A stretch of DNA of 64,000 nt from Agrobacterium tumefaciens (GTDB taxonomy: Bacteria; Pseudomonadota; Alphaproteobacteria; Rhizobiales; Rhizobiaceae). This document shows positions 25,619-34,527 of this stretch, one piece after another. The translations under genes and the position numbers were made by a program. Every line of letters starts with the position of its first letter. The stretch's first letter is position 1. The notes under the pieces are model-generated. The model was not told where the DNA came from and did not search any database. It was given only the letters and a program-made list of their open reading frames with translations. Where the stretch lies: NCBI RefSeq assembly GCF_000834635.1, contig NZ_JXQV01000030.1, positions 310,001-374,000 of the forward strand. The letters run 5' to 3'.

Positions 25619-26369
25619 GAGAAAGAAAAGGGTTCTGTTAACGAAGCGCGAGGCCGTGGCTCGCCTTGATGCAATGATGCCCATCCTCTACCGGAATGTT
25701 GTGAACGCATTGCGGATCGAGGCGACAATGGAGGTCGGCAATGCAATCATTCAGGATATGCCAGATAAAGCGTTCCCAGGGGCACTGGCATTCAACGCCA
25801 TCATGCAAAGCTTGGCGTTTGACTTAGCGATGCATCTTGCGAGGTTGTATGACGTAGGAAGTCGACGTCGACCCGTTAACTCCCGTGATGTAGCATCTAT
25901 TCCACTTGCTGTTCGACTTTTAAGGCAGAAACGTTGCCAGAAAGAGCTAATGCTTCGTGCTAGGGATTGGATACCCGGAGACAAATACTTTTCCAACGTG
26001 TTTGAGAACGATTGTTATAAAGCAATCCAGAGCGCTTCAGCAGGCTACACCGAAACTTTCAAAGGAAGTTTTGGTCGCAGTGGATTGAGAACCTTGAAGC
26101 TGTTTCGAGATACCTTCATGGCCCACTCGCTGATGACTGATGTTGATGCAAAACCAATATATCACCAGCTCTTTAGGCTGACAGACTGCGCCCGCGATTT
26201 CATAGAGGCCGCGAGGCTGGCTGTCAGCGGCACGAGCTCTTCGCTAGAGAAACAAGAGAGCCTTTTTATCAAAAATGCTGATGAGTTTTGGCGTATGGCT
26301 CTGCTGGGTGAACGACTAGATGATGATGGGCAGAGAGCTTCAAACCGCAAGTGGCTAGAAGAGAACTGA
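25611..26369 (+). CDS. AbiU2-like HEPN protein, probable abortive-infection factor
   Basis: 252 aa, overlapping the preceding gene. Helical throughout, with the spacing of AbiU2-type HEPN proteins: an early helix ending FDLAMHLARLYD (residues ~70-81), SIPLAVRLLRQKR (~97-108), and the HEPN R-x(4-6)-H motif as RDTFMAH (Arg166, His172). HEPN proteins of this family are mostly RNases used in abortive infection or toxin-antitoxin settings; the activity here is inferred from the motif. It lies in a plus-strand moron pair inside the structural region and its sequence is more AT-rich than the flanking late genes, consistent with later acquisition. Confidence 0.68.
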   Translation: MAKRKKRVLLTKREAVARLDAMMPILYRNVVNALRIEATMEVGNAIIQDMPDKAFPGALAFNAIMQSLAFDLAMHLARLYDVGSRRRPVNSRDVASIPLAVRLLRQKRCQKELMLRARDWIPGDKYFSNVFENDCYKAIQSASAGYTETFKGSFGRSGLRTLKLFRDTFMAHSLMTDVDAKPIYHQLFRLTDCARDFIEAARLAVSGTSSSLEKQESLFIKNADEFWRMALLGERLDDDGQRASNRKWLEEN

Positions 26370-26380
26370 CACAAATTCGG

Positions 26381-26659
26381 CTATCGACCTTCTTTCCGCA
26401 AGCCCAACCCATTGTTGATTGCAAGCAGGGTGCCTGAGGCGGTTAGCCAGTTCCAGCCGTCAGCGCGTTCGGCATAGCCTTTGTCCACAAGATCAGAGCG
26501 CCCGGACTTCGACGGAAGATCGCCGTCCCACGTCGGGCCTTGCTTAAACAGACACCAGAGCACATCGGTCGCAGCGCCAGACAACTCCGGCTGTTCGCCA
26601 GTGCTCTGCTTCGTGTTCTTCCGTTCGGAAAAACGATAATCAAAATCTGGAAGTCCCAT
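26381..26659 (-). CDS. Small phage protein, possible winged-helix fold
   Basis: 92 aa. ATG 26659 preceded by GAGGG; the longer open frame upstream overlaps the CsrA-like gene out of phase and is not used. Contains GAATDVLWCLFKQGPTWDGDLPSKSGRSDLVDKGYAERADGW, read as two parts: a helix-turn-helix-like body and a G-Y-A-E-R wing. The same layout occurs in phage proteins that deliver a small DNA-binding domain. Last gene of the long minus-strand operon. Confidence 0.55.
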   Translation of the reverse strand: MGLPDFDYRFSERKNTKQSTGEQPELSGAATDVLWCLFKQGPTWDGDLPSKSGRSDLVDKGYAERADGWNWLTASGTLLAINNGLGLRKEGR

Positions 26660-26684
26660 TATAGCCCTCGCTCCCGATTGTTGG

Positions 26685-26870
26685 TCAAACCATGTGCTGC
26701 TGACGCCGTGTCGCGCCATACTCACGCTCGTCGCGCTTGATGATCGTGATAGGCCCCAGCTTAGTTTCGAAAGCGAGGCGCACGCTGCGCCCCGATTTTT
26801 CTTCGATGTGGATGGTGCCCACACCTTCAATGTACACCGCATCCCCCAGCTTAACGGCAAGTCGCAACAT
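26685..26870 (-). CDS. CsrA-like RNA-binding protein
   Basis: 61 aa, ATG 26870 with AGGAGC upstream. The N-terminal ~48 residues follow the CsrA/RsmA pattern: MLRLAVKLGDAVYIEG, a V-x-I-x-I strand, GRSVRLAFETK (the G-x-x-V-R-L/I strand) and a final hydrophobic strand with basic end. The C-terminal helix is short. CsrA binds GGA motifs in mRNA leaders as a dimer and controls translation. A phage copy next to scaffold and portal genes could regulate late translation or host metabolism; that is inference. Confidence 0.7.
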   Translation of the reverse strand: MLRLAVKLGDAVYIEGVGTIHIEEKSGRSVRLAFETKLGPITIIKRDEREYGATRRQQHMV

Positions 26871-26878
26871 TGAGGCTC

Positions 26879-27847
26879 CTATTCGGCCATATATCGTTCG
26901 CGCTTCTCGTCTGAGAGCTTCGCGAGTTCGGTTTCAAATTTCTCGGTATCGGCAGAGGCAAGACGGTCCAGCCATGCGAACTCGCCGCCGTCGTCTGTGT
27001 CGCTCACGTCGGCTGATGGCACTCCACCAAGCGTAGGCGGAACCTGTCGGGCCGCTGCCGCTGCGGGCGTCTTCGCCTCGGCCTTGGGCGCGGCCTTCTT
27101 CACGCCGTAGGCCTTCTCGACCTGTGACGTGATGTTCTCATGCGCCTTTTCGAGGATGGCTGGATTGAGCGGGTTGTTGGACGTCTGCTGAAGTCTGCGC
27201 ACCTCTGCATCCAGCATCGTGTGCAGGATTGTGCCTGGCTGATATTCGACGTGCTTCTCGAAGAACGCAGGGACGGTCACGTCCTTGTAATGATCGATGG
27301 CGTTCGTCTTGGCGACATTGGCAGAGATGACCGTCGTCTTGATCTCGTCGATCTGGCTTTCGAGTGGTTTCAACTTGGCGCGCATCTCAGCGCCGGTCAT
27401 TTCACCGTCATCGAACTGGGCGATGATCCGGTCGCGTTCCTCGTCGAGGGACTTCAGCTTTTCCGGTACTGCTGGATCGAGCACCCATGAAGGGCGGCGC
27501 TCTTCCACCACTGCTGGCGGCGTTGCAGGCTGCCAACCTTGTCCATCACCCTCGGCAGCCGCGGCTGCTGCTCCCGCTGCGGCGGCCTCGTCTGGCTTTG
27601 CTGCTTGGCGCTGGGTGCCATCGCCGTTAGCAAGCTCCAGATCCTCGTCAACGACGACGTCGGGCTTCTTTTCCGCTGCCGCTGCCACAAGAGCTGCGGC
27701 AACTGCCTCGGCTGCATCGCCGTCTAAGCTTTCCTCGCCCGCGGCCCCTTCTTCGAGACCTTCATCCACCATATCTTCGTCTTCGAGGCCTGCGCGCTCT
27801 TCATCCGTCAACATGTCCAGTTCTGCATCGGTGGGCTTTACAGCCAT
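26879..27847 (-). CDS. Phage scaffold protein
   Basis: 322 aa, immediately after the portal gene in the operon. Residues 1-115 are extremely acidic and Ala-rich (DEDMVDEGLEEG, alanine runs), the middle is a long helix (DEERDRIIAQFDDGEMTGAEMRAKLKPLESQ), and the C-terminal ~90 residues are helical and charged. Acidic N-terminus, coiled middle and place between portal and the expected capsid position are those of P22-type scaffold proteins that line the procapsid. Confidence 0.72.
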   Translation of the reverse strand: MAVKPTDAELDMLTDEERAGLEDEDMVDEGLEEGAAGEESLDGDAAEAVAAALVAAAAEKKPDVVVDEDLELANGDGTQRQAAKPDEAAAAGAAAAAAEGDGQGWQPATPPAVVEERRPSWVLDPAVPEKLKSLDEERDRIIAQFDDGEMTGAEMRAKLKPLESQIDEIKTTVISANVAKTNAIDHYKDVTVPAFFEKHVEYQPGTILHTMLDAEVRRLQQTSNNPLNPAILEKAHENITSQVEKAYGVKKAAPKAEAKTPAAAAARQVPPTLGGVPSADVSDTDDGGEFAWLDRLASADTEKFETELAKLSDEKRERYMAE

Positions 27848-27857
27848 AGTCTTCTCC

Positions 27858-30116
27858 TTATGCGCCCAGGCCGATAGCCATAGGGTCCTGCGGTTGTTGT
27901 TGGGGTTGCTGTGCCGCTTGCTGCTGCGCGGCCTGCGCCTGCTGCTGCTGGGCTTCCATCGCGGCGGCCTGCATGGTCTGCTCGCCCTCGGAGCGCGACA
28001 CGAAACCGGATTCGTGCAGGATCGCGTCGCCGATGTCAGCGATGCCCGGCGCCATGATCACGGCACCAGCTGCTTCGAGTGCTGATTTCTGGCTGCCGAC
28101 GTTCGATGCGACGGTCTTGGCGGCGATGTCAGCGGCATGGGCTTCGTTCTTTGCAGCCTCGGAGAGCGTCTTGCGAAGCTGGGCCATGGCCGCTTCCTGC
28201 TGGAACTGTTGCTGCTGGGCCGCCGCCTGCTCTTTCTGCTGCTCTTCCGGCGATGGTGCCTGATCGTCCGCATCAGGATCTTTCATGCCAGTGACCTGAC
28301 GAATGCGCTTCACGATCTCTTCGCGTTGCGGGATGTCCATGCTCTCGACGACGAGATCCAGCATGACAATCGCGATCTGAGGGTTCACAGGGGCGAGCTT
28401 GCCGAGCAGCTCCATCAACGACTCGACCTGCGCCTGTCTCACAGTGGCGCGGTAGTCTTGCTCGTCGATGATGAAGTCCGCCTTGGTGCGGACGATATCG
28501 TTTTCTGGCAGCCCGTCGTTGACCGTGACGTATTCCGGGTTGCCGCGCATGTTCGTGATGCGGAACTGCTTTTCGTCCGACATGAACTGCTCGATGTTGG
28601 CGAGCAGCTTTTCGCCACGGACCTGCTGGGCAAAGCGGTGATTGTCGAACAGCTTGGCGGTAGCAAGTGCGCCCTGCTCTTGCCGGGCCTGAATGGCGAT
28701 GCCTGATACGGCGTTGGTGCTGCGCCCAAGGTTCTCGTCAGTGACGCCGCCGACTTGCTGCACCATCTGGATATTGCGCGACATGAGCTCGAGGTGCCAC
28801 TGTCCTAATTCTCTATCGACGTCGAACTTGAAGTTCTTGCCTGTATTCACCTCGATGATGGAATCGGGCTGGGCTATTTCCTCGCGCAGCTCGTTAATGT
28901 CGTCTACTGCGCCCTTGTCCATGACCACTTTGTTGGTCGAAAGGATGTGCAGCGCCTTGCTGGCGCGCTTGTTGATATCGACCTGAATGTCTCGGATGTT
29001 GCGCACCAGTCCGTATGGCATGCCGTCGCGGTCGCGGCGCTTGTTCCAGATCGGCGTGAATGGGTATTTGTTGTGGCGATAGAGCGATGGCGAGAGCCAC
29101 AGCATACCAGCCGACGTGAACAGCGCGACATACATGCGCATTGTCGGCTTCTTGACTACCTCGCCGTCGCCTTCTTCGACAGCGGCTCTGTGACCAGGCG
29201 AATAATCGTCGTAGATCTCGCCAGCGAACGTGCCGCCTGAAATCTTCGGTGTCTGGACGGGCATCTTGAACCAGCATTCGAAGATCCTGACGCGGCGGCG
29301 CTGGTAGCCTGTGACGCGATCAGAAACATAGGTGCCGTCACCCTTGCCCTGATTTTCCATCTCTGGCCCGTCCATGGCTTCATCGCCATAGGCATCCATC
29401 ATGGCGAAGCTGTCTGCATCGTCGATGCTTCGCTCCAGCAATGCCTTGCGCTTCGGGAACATGGCCTGAGCTACATCGAGGTCGAGCCACTTGGTGCGGA
29501 TCACATACCGGGCGTCGGACAAATCATATTCCGTGGCCGCGCTGTCCCACAGCATGTTGCGCCACGATTCGTAACGGGAGAATAGCGGCTCGCCCTCGTC
29601 GTCACCCTGATAGCCATCCTCCATCCAACCCAGACCAACCTTGGCCGAATCCTCGAATGAGCGGCTGACGTGAAATCCTGTGCGGTTGACGTCTGAGAGA
29701 TACTTGAGCAGCTCGGACTTGCGCTGCGCGGGTTTCCCTTCTTCCTTGCGGCGGGGCAAAACCTTGAAATCGGTGCGTGCGCGCTTCTCGGTACCAATGA
29801 CCCAATCGACGGTAACGGCGGTAACGTTGAAGACGAGAGCGGATTGCCCGCGGTCGTTCAGCACCTTGGTTTGCTCTTCGGTCCACTGGATATTGTCGTA
29901 CATGTCCGCATCGACGGCCATATCGTGGCGGTTCTCGGACTGACGATCTAGCTCGCGGGTGTAGAAACCCAGAAGCCTCTTGTGGAGCTGGGTGTTGCGG
30001 CTGTTATCCAGCGCGTTACCCGCTTGTGGTCGGCTCGACGCCGGCGTGTCTGCCGGAATGGGCGATTCGTATCGCTTCTTCCTCACTGAACCGTCGTCAG
30101 CGTCGAGTGAAAACAT
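27858..30116 (-). CDS. Portal protein, P22-like
   Basis: 752 aa, the usual size for P22-type portals. Characteristic N-terminal stretch NVTAVTVDWVIGTEKRARTDFKVLPR (residues ~96-121, split here as VIGTEKRARTDFKVLPR for the signature), then DSAKVGLGW and ESWRNMLWDSAATEYDLSDARYV. C-terminal ~100 residues are Gln/Ala-rich helical barrel material (EEQQKEQAAAQQQQ). Forms the dodecameric ring at one capsid vertex through which DNA is packaged and ejected. Follows the 141-aa gene by 1 nt. Confidence 0.9.
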   Translation of the reverse strand: MFSLDADDGSVRKKRYESPIPADTPASSRPQAGNALDNSRNTQLHKRLLGFYTRELDRQSENRHDMAVDADMYDNIQWTEEQTKVLNDRGQSALVFNVTAVTVDWVIGTEKRARTDFKVLPRRKEEGKPAQRKSELLKYLSDVNRTGFHVSRSFEDSAKVGLGWMEDGYQGDDEGEPLFSRYESWRNMLWDSAATEYDLSDARYVIRTKWLDLDVAQAMFPKRKALLERSIDDADSFAMMDAYGDEAMDGPEMENQGKGDGTYVSDRVTGYQRRRVRIFECWFKMPVQTPKISGGTFAGEIYDDYSPGHRAAVEEGDGEVVKKPTMRMYVALFTSAGMLWLSPSLYRHNKYPFTPIWNKRRDRDGMPYGLVRNIRDIQVDINKRASKALHILSTNKVVMDKGAVDDINELREEIAQPDSIIEVNTGKNFKFDVDRELGQWHLELMSRNIQMVQQVGGVTDENLGRSTNAVSGIAIQARQEQGALATAKLFDNHRFAQQVRGEKLLANIEQFMSDEKQFRITNMRGNPEYVTVNDGLPENDIVRTKADFIIDEQDYRATVRQAQVESLMELLGKLAPVNPQIAIVMLDLVVESMDIPQREEIVKRIRQVTGMKDPDADDQAPSPEEQQKEQAAAQQQQFQQEAAMAQLRKTLSEAAKNEAHAADIAAKTVASNVGSQKSALEAAGAVIMAPGIADIGDAILHESGFVSRSEGEQTMQAAAMEAQQQQAQAAQQQAAQQPQQQPQDPMAIGLGA

Positions 30117-30117
30117 T

Positions 30118-30543
30118 CTATTCCCTTATTTCAGCTTCGATGGTTCGCCCGGTAGTGGGGTCACGCATGGTGACTTCGGCCACGGTCTGCTGATCGTCAG
30201 TCGGGTATGGGGGAATAGACAGGAGGTCGCCCAAGTGGTCAGCGATAAACATCGCTATCCGGATCACGGTGCGACGGTCATGAGCGTTAAGGCCAAGGGT
30301 ACTTGCGAACTGGTATGCCGTGTGAGCGGCTTGGGCAGGGTCGCCGACTTCCTCTGACCATATCCATGCGCGGTCCATAGTGACCACACAAGGCGTCAGC
30401 CTGTCGTCATATTCCCTGTCCGCTGGAATAAGAACCATACACGGACGGAATCGATCTTCCAGCCGTATCCAAGTGCCGATAGCCATAATGCCGTCTTTGC
30501 GGAAAGTCCATACGCGCTTATTTAGATCCAGATCTGGTCCCAT
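30118..30543 (-). CDS. Phage protein of unknown function between terminase and portal
   Basis: 141 aa. ATG 30543 with AAAGG 5-6 nt upstream is preferred over GTG 30558, which overlaps the terL stop but lacks a site. Compact mixed alpha/beta sequence (KRVWTFRKDGIMAIGTW, WIWSEEVGDPAQAAHTAYQFA). No known motif. Its constant position between large terminase and portal suggests a packaging or head-assembly accessory. Confidence 0.62.
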   Translation of the reverse strand: MGPDLDLNKRVWTFRKDGIMAIGTWIRLEDRFRPCMVLIPADREYDDRLTPCVVTMDRAWIWSEEVGDPAQAAHTAYQFASTLGLNAHDRRTVIRIAMFIADHLGDLLSIPPYPTDDQQTVAEVTMRDPTTGRTIEAEIRE

Positions 30544-30554
30544 TTTGGTGCCTT

Positions 30555-32108
30555 TCACAGCGTCATTGGGTCACGCGCTCTCCGGCGTGATCCGTTGTTG
30601 GATGATGTTGGACGGATAGTCCCGCACAGGCGGCGCACCTCATCGCGGTACTGCGCTTTCTGGCGAATTGCGTCGGGTGCGTGCTGGTGGCCATTCTTCT
30701 TTGGCGTGTCGGACCAGACGCCCATGTTGGCGTTCCAAGACTTGCGGTAATTGTCGATGTGCAGGATGCCTTGCTTGCACTTCTCCTCGTCGATCACGTA
30801 ATTGACGAAGTCATCCTTCAGCGCCGGAAGCCCGATAGCCATCAGATCGGGCGTTCTCGGTACGATGTGGATGTTCTGGAGCCCGAGGCCTTCTAGCATC
30901 TGCCGCGGTGTCTCGATCACAATGGCTCCTGGTCGGCGCTGGTCGCCATCGTGCGGCAGGAAGTGGTGACCCCAGACGAAACCACGCTTTTGCATTTCGG
31001 CGATGACATAGCTGTACGGCTCGCCGCTGCACTCGAGGTAATCGATGAAGTGGTCCATCATGCCGAAAGACTGGTGGAACCACACGGCGATATCGTCATC
31101 TACGCCCAAGTCCCAGAACGTGTTGACCGGCAGTTCTGGCCGCCACGGCACTCGGGTAATGCGGCCTTCAGCCCGTGCCCGTGTCATTTGCTTGGCGAGG
31201 ATGACGCCCTCGGTGGAAACCTTGAACGCTTCTTCGACGGTTGATGGATATTCCTGCCACATCATCTCGTCGTCGTCGGAATAGTCGTTCAGCCGGGTGG
31301 CGACGTACCAAGCGCGTTTGCGTTCTGATATCTCCCGGCCAATCTCCCGCTCGAGCTCGTCAAAATACTTATCGTCCTTCGGCGTGATGATGATGCCGTC
31401 CGGGTCGATCTCATACTCTGGTGCATCCCACCAAGACGCGAAGTGCATGCGGTACTGAAGGCGCGACAGGCGCTTGCCGGCATCAGCGTTGGCCTTGGCT
31501 TCCATGACCATCTTGTAGTAGGCGCCATCGCGGCCCTTGGCCGTGCTTTCGATGAAGGTGATGCCCTGCCCCGCGGCGGCCAGCGCACCGGTAACGATCT
31601 TCTCCGCCTTCAACGGCGATTCGAAACAGATGATGCCGAACTCGGAAACGTGCAGCCAGTTGAGCGTGTCACCACGGGCTGAGGTCGAAACCTGAATTGA
31701 GGAGCCGTTGCTGAAGATCTTCTCTTCGGTGTTGTCCACCTTGATCAGCCGCTCGGCTTTGATGAAATCCGGCAACCGAGCATAAGCAAACTCGATCTTG
31801 TTGCGCATGATCTTGCTGGCGGTGAACTGGTCCTGCGCAATGATCGCTGCCCGCTGGTTCTCATTGAACAGGCACGCATCCAACAAGAGCAGCTGGATTA
31901 CTGTCGAGAAGCCGCGCTGGCGGGCTTTCGGCACGATGTTCCGGTGCCAGATGCGCTTTAGAAACTTCTCCTGCGCCTCATTGGGCTTGAAGAGAACGGT
32001 CTGCCCGTCTTTGTCGAGGATGTAGTAGAGATTGCGGATGCGCCAATTCGGATCTTTGAGGTTCTCGAGGAACTGCTCTTCCGTCATACCGGCGAGATGC
32101 TCATACAT
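30555..32108 (-). CDS. terL: Terminase large subunit
   Basis: 517 aa. N-terminal ATPase: Walker A-like ARQRGFST (residues ~62-69), Walker B WLHVSE with Glu156, and coupling-like STAKGRDG (~188). C-terminal nuclease: WDLGVDD (first acidic site), LECSGEPY, and HAPDAIR (last acidic site), as expected for RNase H-fold terminases. Motor and nuclease that packages and cuts phage DNA, working with the preceding small subunit and the portal. Its start overlaps the small-subunit stop. Confidence 0.92.
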   Translation of the reverse strand: MYEHLAGMTEEQFLENLKDPNWRIRNLYYILDKDGQTVLFKPNEAQEKFLKRIWHRNIVPKARQRGFSTVIQLLLLDACLFNENQRAAIIAQDQFTASKIMRNKIEFAYARLPDFIKAERLIKVDNTEEKIFSNGSSIQVSTSARGDTLNWLHVSEFGIICFESPLKAEKIVTGALAAAGQGITFIESTAKGRDGAYYKMVMEAKANADAGKRLSRLQYRMHFASWWDAPEYEIDPDGIIITPKDDKYFDELEREIGREISERKRAWYVATRLNDYSDDDEMMWQEYPSTVEEAFKVSTEGVILAKQMTRARAEGRITRVPWRPELPVNTFWDLGVDDDIAVWFHQSFGMMDHFIDYLECSGEPYSYVIAEMQKRGFVWGHHFLPHDGDQRRPGAIVIETPRQMLEGLGLQNIHIVPRTPDLMAIGLPALKDDFVNYVIDEEKCKQGILHIDNYRKSWNANMGVWSDTPKKNGHQHAPDAIRQKAQYRDEVRRLCGTIRPTSSNNGSRRRARDPMTL

Positions 32109-32971
32109 TATCGGTCATCGCCCTCGGGTTCTTCAACTGGCTGGAAAGTGTTGGCCGGTTTGTCATCCTCGACGGGCACGAACGTGCTGCTGCCCAGCTT
32201 GGACAGGAAGGAACCGAGCGGGCTGTCCTTCGGGACATCGTGCTTGATGTGCTGAACTGCGCGCCACTTGTCTGGGTCGCGGTTTTGCAGCCACCACATG
32301 CCCGCCTTAACGTCAGGCGGCACATGCTCGATGATCTCGACGCGCTGGGGTTCACCTTCGACGACGACGATCTTCTCGCTATCGAAGCTGTAACCAGTGG
32401 CGCGCTGATATATGCTTTTCTCGACACGCTTGTCGGCCACATCCTTGCCCAGCTCAAGCGCTTCCCTGAACTCGGGGTATTCGAGCTTCCACCGATGAAT
32501 GGTGCGGATGCTGACCTCGAATGCCTGGGCGATCTCGAGATCCGTAGCGCCGAGGCCTGCGAGCTGCTTTGCGATGGCGATGTTGCGTTCATCCCAAGAC
32601 GTTGGACGTCCGCCGTAATTGCGCGGATCTGAGCGGAACGCTGCGCCGAACTCTGGGTGCTCTTCCTTCCACCACTCCATCGTCTCACGCTCGATGCCGA
32701 TGACGTGAGCGATCTCGTCTTCCGACACCTTTGCGAGGAACATCGTGCGGGCCAGACCGATGAAATGCTTCTGATACCGGACTTCCTTCGGCTCAGGCGC
32801 TTCCTCGAACTTCGAGCGCACATCGGCCTTGGTCTTGCGGGGCTTAGGCTTGGCCTTCGGCTTCGTAACCTTGCCGGTCTGAGCCTTCGACGACACCGGT
32901 GCCGACCTCGTCCCAGATTTCGGCTTTAGGGGTGACAAAACTTCGCTGGATTTCGATGGCTTCTTCACCAT
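32108..32971 (-). CDS. terS: Terminase small subunit
   Basis: 287 aa. The N-terminal ~60 residues are a Lys/Pro/Ser-rich basic tail. Next come two helix-turn-helix-like units (VSEDEIAHVIGIERETMEWW and ATDLEIAQAFEVSIRTIHRW), the second followed by YPEFREALELGKDVADKRVEKS. The ending YQRATGYSF and VPPDVKAGMWWLQNRDPDKW is characteristic of small terminases that recognise the pac/cos site. Directly upstream of and overlapping terL. Confidence 0.88.
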   Translation of the reverse strand: MVKKPSKSSEVLSPLKPKSGTRSAPVSSKAQTGKVTKPKAKPKPRKTKADVRSKFEEAPEPKEVRYQKHFIGLARTMFLAKVSEDEIAHVIGIERETMEWWKEEHPEFGAAFRSDPRNYGGRPTSWDERNIAIAKQLAGLGATDLEIAQAFEVSIRTIHRWKLEYPEFREALELGKDVADKRVEKSIYQRATGYSFDSEKIVVVEGEPQRVEIIEHVPPDVKAGMWWLQNRDPDKWRAVQHIKHDVPKDSPLGSFLSKLGSSTFVPVEDDKPANTFQPVEEPEGDDR

Positions 32972-33588
32972 TGGCGACCTCCGCGTCTCGCTCGTCCAGC
33001 GGCAAGCGCAGCAGCAGCACCAGATCCCGTTCTGCGATCCAGACTTTCAATCAGCCGATGATTTGTAAGCGGGTGTGGTTGGACCACAGACGGATGGCCC
33101 AAGACTTCTCTCGGCCAATGCGTATCCTCATCTACCGTTGGAGGATTAATTGTTATATATGGTACTGGCTCTGGTATTACAGCGCAATTGTCGAGCAATT
33201 GCTTAATGGCTTTGCTGTTTTTGTTGGGTTTTTCCCGGTCGATAGGCTGATTATCTTTTCGTTTCGTTCCACTTTCAGCTCGTTTTCGCGAGATATTCAG
33301 CGAGTTTTGTATCTCAGTTTCGGCCCGGTGGTTGCTCAATTTTCCGCCTGCGGTGATGAAGATTTTGCGCAGCGCGATGAGCTCGTCGAGCAGAGCTTTG
33401 GCCTTCCGAAGCGAGCAGTTCAGCTCACCAGCTAGCCAGCGTTCATTGCGCTCGATGGGCCCGCCCTCGTCGTAGATCAGGTCAAGGATGGTCGTGTAGG
33501 CACCACGCTGCTCGAGCGTGAGCTTGCGGTATCCTTGAAGCGCGTCGCCATGGTACCGACGATGATAAGGCATGGTACGACGGCTCAT
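32965..33588 (-). CDS. DUF1376 (YdaU-like) phage replication-associated protein
   Basis: 207 aa from ATG 33588 (AGGGA upstream); the open frame reaches 33744 but that part is basic noise. Residues ~5-90 match DUF1376: YHRRYHGDALQGYRKLTLEQ, GAYTTILDLIYDEGGPI, then WLAGELNCSLRKAKALLDELI, a winged-helix-like fold. The remainder is charged and low in complexity. DUF1376 proteins are found with phage replication or helicase-loader genes. Overlaps terS start by 7 nt. Confidence 0.72.
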   Translation of the reverse strand: MSRRTMPYHRRYHGDALQGYRKLTLEQRGAYTTILDLIYDEGGPIERNERWLAGELNCSLRKAKALLDELIALRKIFITAGGKLSNHRAETEIQNSLNISRKRAESGTKRKDNQPIDREKPNKNSKAIKQLLDNCAVIPEPVPYITINPPTVDEDTHWPREVLGHPSVVQPHPLTNHRLIESLDRRTGSGAAAALAAGRARRGGRQW

Positions 33589-33649
33589 GCTGGCGTCCCT
33601 TCTGAGTGCAGTGCGAGTGTTGAGATGAATTGGGTGACGTGGGGATCGG

Positions 33650-34000
33650 TCATGGCTGCCCCCTGCTCGTCTGCTGGGCCCACGCAATGGCCTCGTCGCG
33701 GCTATGCAGCGTGACGACGGCAGAGCCGCGCCATTGGTCCGCAAATGCTTGCTGATTGTCGTTGAGGGCCTTGCCGTACCCTTTGTGCCCCGTCTTCACC
33801 TCTACGAGGTGCGTCTTCCCGCGAAAGCCAACGAGGAGATCAATCGGCTCATTGAGAGAGAACACGGACATGCCGAACGCCTCGAGCGCAGCGCGGATCT
33901 CAGGTTCTGCAACATCGCGCTTCGCCGCTCGGCGGACCATCGTGGTGCCGGTCTTAGCCTTGCGTTGTTTCCTGAACTGGGCGGATGTGACGGGCTTCAT
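33650..34000 (-). CDS. PD-(D/E)xK nuclease-like protein
   Basis: 116 aa. After a basic N-terminus, EPEIRAALEAFGMSVFSLN then IDLLVGFRGKTHLVEVKTG gives the PD-(D/E)xK core: Glu34, Asp54, Glu67-x-Lys69, followed by NDNQQAFADQWRGS with the expected Gln. Fits a small VRR-NUC/resolvase-like phage nuclease for recombination or DNA processing. Start overlaps the stop of the upstream 5'-nucleotidase gene. Confidence 0.7.
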   Translation of the reverse strand: MKPVTSAQFRKQRKAKTGTTMVRRAAKRDVAEPEIRAALEAFGMSVFSLNEPIDLLVGFRGKTHLVEVKTGHKGYGKALNDNQQAFADQWRGSAVVTLHSRDEAIAWAQQTSRGQP

Positions 34001-34527
34001 GTTAGCATCACCTCGCTATAGCGCCCGGCCCCTTTCCGATAATCGTGCACATGGTTCGCCAACGTCTGGTAGGTTGCCTCGAAATCCTGCGAGTGAAGCA
34101 ACCCCACCCCGCCCTCATCTTCCCAAGCGGCTATGTTGCGCTTGTAATCGTCGATGAGGATGTCGCCCGGCGAATGCATGAACAGCGGCTTATTGCGGCC
34201 ACCCATGACCGGCAGTATCTGGCATGTCGATGAAAGATGCTCGCGCACCCAGCCGCGTTTCTGCCGCGCAACGTCCTGATAGTTGGACCATGGGCAAGCT
34301 GTCAGGATGATGGGGTTCATCCACGAAATGCTGTGGAAGAAGGCCTTGGCGCCCGCGAATATCGGCATGCCCCGGAAATATGCGGGATACGCGTTGATGG
34401 TTCGCCACATCTCTTCCTCGGGAATTACCCGATGATCAGTACCGAATAGCGCAGGGAAATGGCCGTCGAAGTCAGCCATGACGCCGTCTAGATCGAGATA
34501 GATGGTAGGATGGGACCGAAGGTTCAT
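33997..34527 (-). CDS. 5'(3')-deoxyribonucleotidase-like HAD phosphatase
   Basis: 176 aa. HAD motif I YLDLDGVMADFDG (Asp12, Asp14), motif II ILTACPW, and motif IV GDILIDDYKRNI are in order, with the compact cap of the NT5C family. Dephosphorylates (deoxy)nucleoside monophosphates; phages use these enzymes to adjust nucleotide pools. In the minus-strand operon between the GcrA-like and nuclease genes, with 1-4 nt overlaps. Confidence 0.8.
   Translation of the reverse strand: MNLRSHPTIYLDLDGVMADFDGHFPALFGTDHRVIPEEEMWRTINAYPAYFRGMPIFAGAKAFFHSISWMNPIILTACPWSNYQDVARQKRGWVREHLSSTCQILPVMGGRNKPLFMHSPGDILIDDYKRNIAAWEDEGGVGLLHSQDFEATYQTLANHVHDYRKGAGRYSEVMLT

Noticed and set aside
27600-27850. Alanine and glutamate repeats in the scaffold gene as a DNA repeat element
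   Set aside because: Explained by the acidic, alanine-rich N-terminus of the scaffold protein; no unit repeat at DNA level.
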